64,000 nt of DNA, taken from NCBI GenBank assembly GCA_028282295.1, contig JANQIE010000071.1, positions 1 through 64,000 on the forward strand. Direction: 5' to 3'. This DNA is from Desulfobacterales bacterium. Its GTDB lineage: Bacteria > Desulfobacterota > Desulfobacteria > Desulfobacterales > JANQIE01. Both the position numbers and the translations under genes were made by a program. The stretch's first letter is position 1. The number at the start of each line of letters is the position of its first letter. Below the pieces are notes generated by a model. It ran no database searches. It worked only from the letters and a program-made list of their open reading frames with translations, and was not told where the DNA came from. Shown in pieces: positions 62,529 through 64,000 of this stretch.

Positions 62529-64000
62529 ATGAAACCACTGCTTGAGATGAAAGACATCGTCATCGAAGGATGTACCGGTGAGTCCTGGGACCCGATCATC
62601 AAGGGACTTAACCTGACCCTGACCAAAGGAGAGGTTCTCGGATTGATCGGGGAATCCGGGGCGGGCAAATCGACCCTGGGACTGGCCTCCATGGCCTATA
62701 CCCGGCAGGGATGCCGCATCGCCTCCGGCTCCATCGTTTTTGACGGGCAGGAGCTTTTCGGGGCACCGGAGCCCGAAGTGCGCGCCATTCGCGGCGCCCG
62801 CATCGCCTACGTGGCCCAAAGCGCGGCCGCCTCTTTCAACCCGGCCCACCGGCTCATCCGGCAATATACCGAAGGCCCGGTGCAGCACGGACTGATGAGC
62901 ACCGCCGAGGCCGAAAAAAAAGCGGTGGCCACATACGAGCAACTACTACTGCCCGATCCGGAAAATATCGGCTACCGTTTTCCCCACCAGGTGTCCGGGG
63001 GGCAACTGCAACGGGCCATGGTCGCCATGGCCATGAGTTGCCAGCCCGACATCATTATTTTCGATGAACCCACCACGGCCCTGGACGTCACCACCCAGAT
63101 CGAAGTACTGGCCGCGATCAAGGAGATCACGCGTCGTTTCAACACCGCCGCCATCTACATCACCCATGACCTTGCCGTGGTGGCCCAGTTGGCCGACCGC
63201 ATCATGGTGCTGCGGTATGGCGAACTGGTGGAAGAAAACAATGCCCGCGAAATGCTGGAAAACCCCCGCGAGACGTATACGCGCGACCTGCTGGCGGTAC
63301 GCTCCTTCCAAAAACGCAAAAACTTAAAGGCGCCCGATGATGTTGTTTTAAAAATCGAAAGTGTCACCGCCGGCTATACCGGTGACGACAACGTGCTCGA
63401 AAGCATCGACCTTGAAATACGCCGTGGACGCACCGTGGCCCTGGTGGGCGAATCAGGAAGCGGCAAATCGACCCTGGCGCGAGTGATCACCGGCTTGCTG
63501 CCGCCAAACCAGGGGCGCGTGATTTTCAAAGGCAAACAACTTCCTGCGGCCCTCAAAGCCAGAAAACGCAAAGACTTACAGCGCCTTCAGATGATTTACC
63601 AAATGCCCGATACCGCCCTTAACCCCCGTCAGAAAATCCGCAAAATCATCGGCCGACCCCTGAAATTTTACTTCAACCAGAACCGCAAGCAACAGCAACG
63701 GCGCATCCTGGAATTACTGGAGCAGGTCGAACTTCCGGCGGAGTATATCGACCGCTATCCCACGGAACTTTCCGGTGGCGAAAAACAGCGCATCTGCATT
63801 GCCCGCGCCCTGGCCGCCGAACCGGACCTGATCATCTGCGACGAGGTGACATCGGCCCTGGATCAACTGGTGGCCGAAGGTATATTGAAACTACTACTCA
63901 GCCTGCAACGTAAACTGCTGGTCTCCTACCTGTTTATCACCCATGATTTAGCAACAGTAAAAGCCATCAGCGACGAAATAGTTGTGATGCTGCAGGGACG
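62529..64000 (+). CDS. Fused double ATP-binding protein of the peptide-type ABC importer (3' truncated by window)
   Basis: Not in the ORF track because it runs off the end. From ATG 62529 (after AAGAGAAGAG), 490 codons are open. Two complete ABC domains in one chain: the first has [40 protein letters not shown] and ITHDLAVV; the second starts at about residue 277 ([14 protein letters not shown]) with [41 protein letters not shown] and ITHDLATV. It corresponds to a DppD-DppF fusion and would drive both permeases. The C-terminus is missing. Confidence 0.93.
   Translation, partial: MKPLLEMKDIVIEGCTGESWDPIIKGLNLTLTKGEVLGLIGESGAGKSTLGLASMAYTRQGCRIASGSIVFDGQELFGAPEPEVRAIRGARIAYVAQSAAASFNPAHRLIRQYTEGPVQHGLMSTAEAEKKAVATYEQLLLPDPENIGYRFPHQVSGGQLQRAMVAMAMSCQPDIIIFDEPTTALDVTTQIEVLAAIKEITRRFNTAAIYITHDLAVVAQLADRIMVLRYGELVEENNAREMLENPRETYTRDLLAVRSFQKRKNLKAPDDVVLKIESVTAGYTGDDNVLESIDLEIRRGRTVALVGESGSGKSTLARVITGLLPPNQGRVIFKGKQLPAALKARKRKDLQRLQMIYQMPDTALNPRQKIRKIIGRPLKFYFNQNRKQQQRRILELLEQVELPAEYIDRYPTELSGGEKQRICIARALAAEPDLIICDEVTSALDQLVAEGILKLLLSLQRKLLVSYLFITHDLATVKAISDEIVVMLQG

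Noticed and set aside
1-64000. tRNA, rRNA or phage/transposase genes
   Set aside because: I looked for cloverleaf-like stretches and transposase or integrase motifs in the gaps and saw none I could support by eye.

Overview
The window looks like a chromosomal segment of a Gram-negative, strictly anaerobic type of bacterium, most likely a Desulfobacterota member (Desulfosarcina/Desulfobacter-like). That placement is inference from gene content: a DUF2760-Hsp70 pair, MglA-type GTPase and HDOD/PilZ signalling proteins, ADP-forming acyl-CoA ligase, acetate activation and uptake genes, a SplB-like radical SAM protein, and GC-rich genes separated by AT-richer intergenic DNA full of short palindromic repeats. 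No rRNA, tRNA, CRISPR array, transposase or phage gene was recognised.

Layout. 1-1.4 kb: 3' part of an AT-rich gene of unknown function with a zincin-like HEGFGH motif. 1.4-10.6 kb: pgi, hypF, an HDOD protein and a complete Mla-type lipid ABC transporter operon (STAS-MlaE, MlaF, MlaD, lipoprotein). 10.6-15 kb: repeats, a small Cys-rich protein, DUF2760 protein and divergent Hsp70. 15-21.8 kb: ADP-forming acyl-CoA ligase, a class I adenylate cyclase fused to HDOD, an MBL-fold hydrolase and a YhbY-type RNA-binding protein. 22.5-30.2 kb: ispF, cysS, uvrB, uvrC and mdh. 30.5-36.2 kb: a one-strand signalling cluster (TPR-like protein, MglA-like GTPase, DUF4388/cNMP protein, PilZ protein, phosphoesterase) followed by purC and a ParB-like gene. 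36.2-37.7 kb: two small membrane proteins and a TetR regulator.

37.7-49.9 kb is an acetate module: acs, an SSS-family symporter, a 28-residue membrane peptide, a lone receiver domain, a membrane PAS protein fused to a DEDDh exonuclease, and a double-cNMP/CBS/DUF294 nucleotidyltransferase-like protein; then a SplB-like radical SAM protein and a thermonuclease. A symporter-histidine kinase of CrbS type with its own small membrane partner lies at 54.8-57.8 kb and may sense the same substrate. Because the window encodes a cyclase of the cAMP-making class as well as several cNMP-binding proteins, cAMP may link these modules (inference).

49.9-54.8 kb is the most unusual part: a large protein with a calpain-type (C2) protease domain carrying an intact Cys/His/Asn triad behind a repetitive Ser/Thr/Pro-rich leader, a frameshifted remnant duplicate of its own 5' end, and two Gly/Ala-rich paralogues with a nearly identical 37-residue C-terminal tail kept despite many synonymous changes. 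A shared upstream sequence element ties the two gene groups together. 58.5-64 kb: MarR regulator and an oligopeptide-type ABC importer (Tat-exported binding protein, two permeases, a fused double ATPase cut by the window end).

Intergenic DNA carries several repeat families: a MITE-like element with inverted ends GTGTCCATCCGGAAATAG (at least seven copies), a GGAGCGGCGTCCCGCC hairpin family, a GGTGGGCACGGCCCACC family, GGACCCCGGC-TTCGCCGGGG palindromes, and a roughly 400-bp intergenic cassette present twice.
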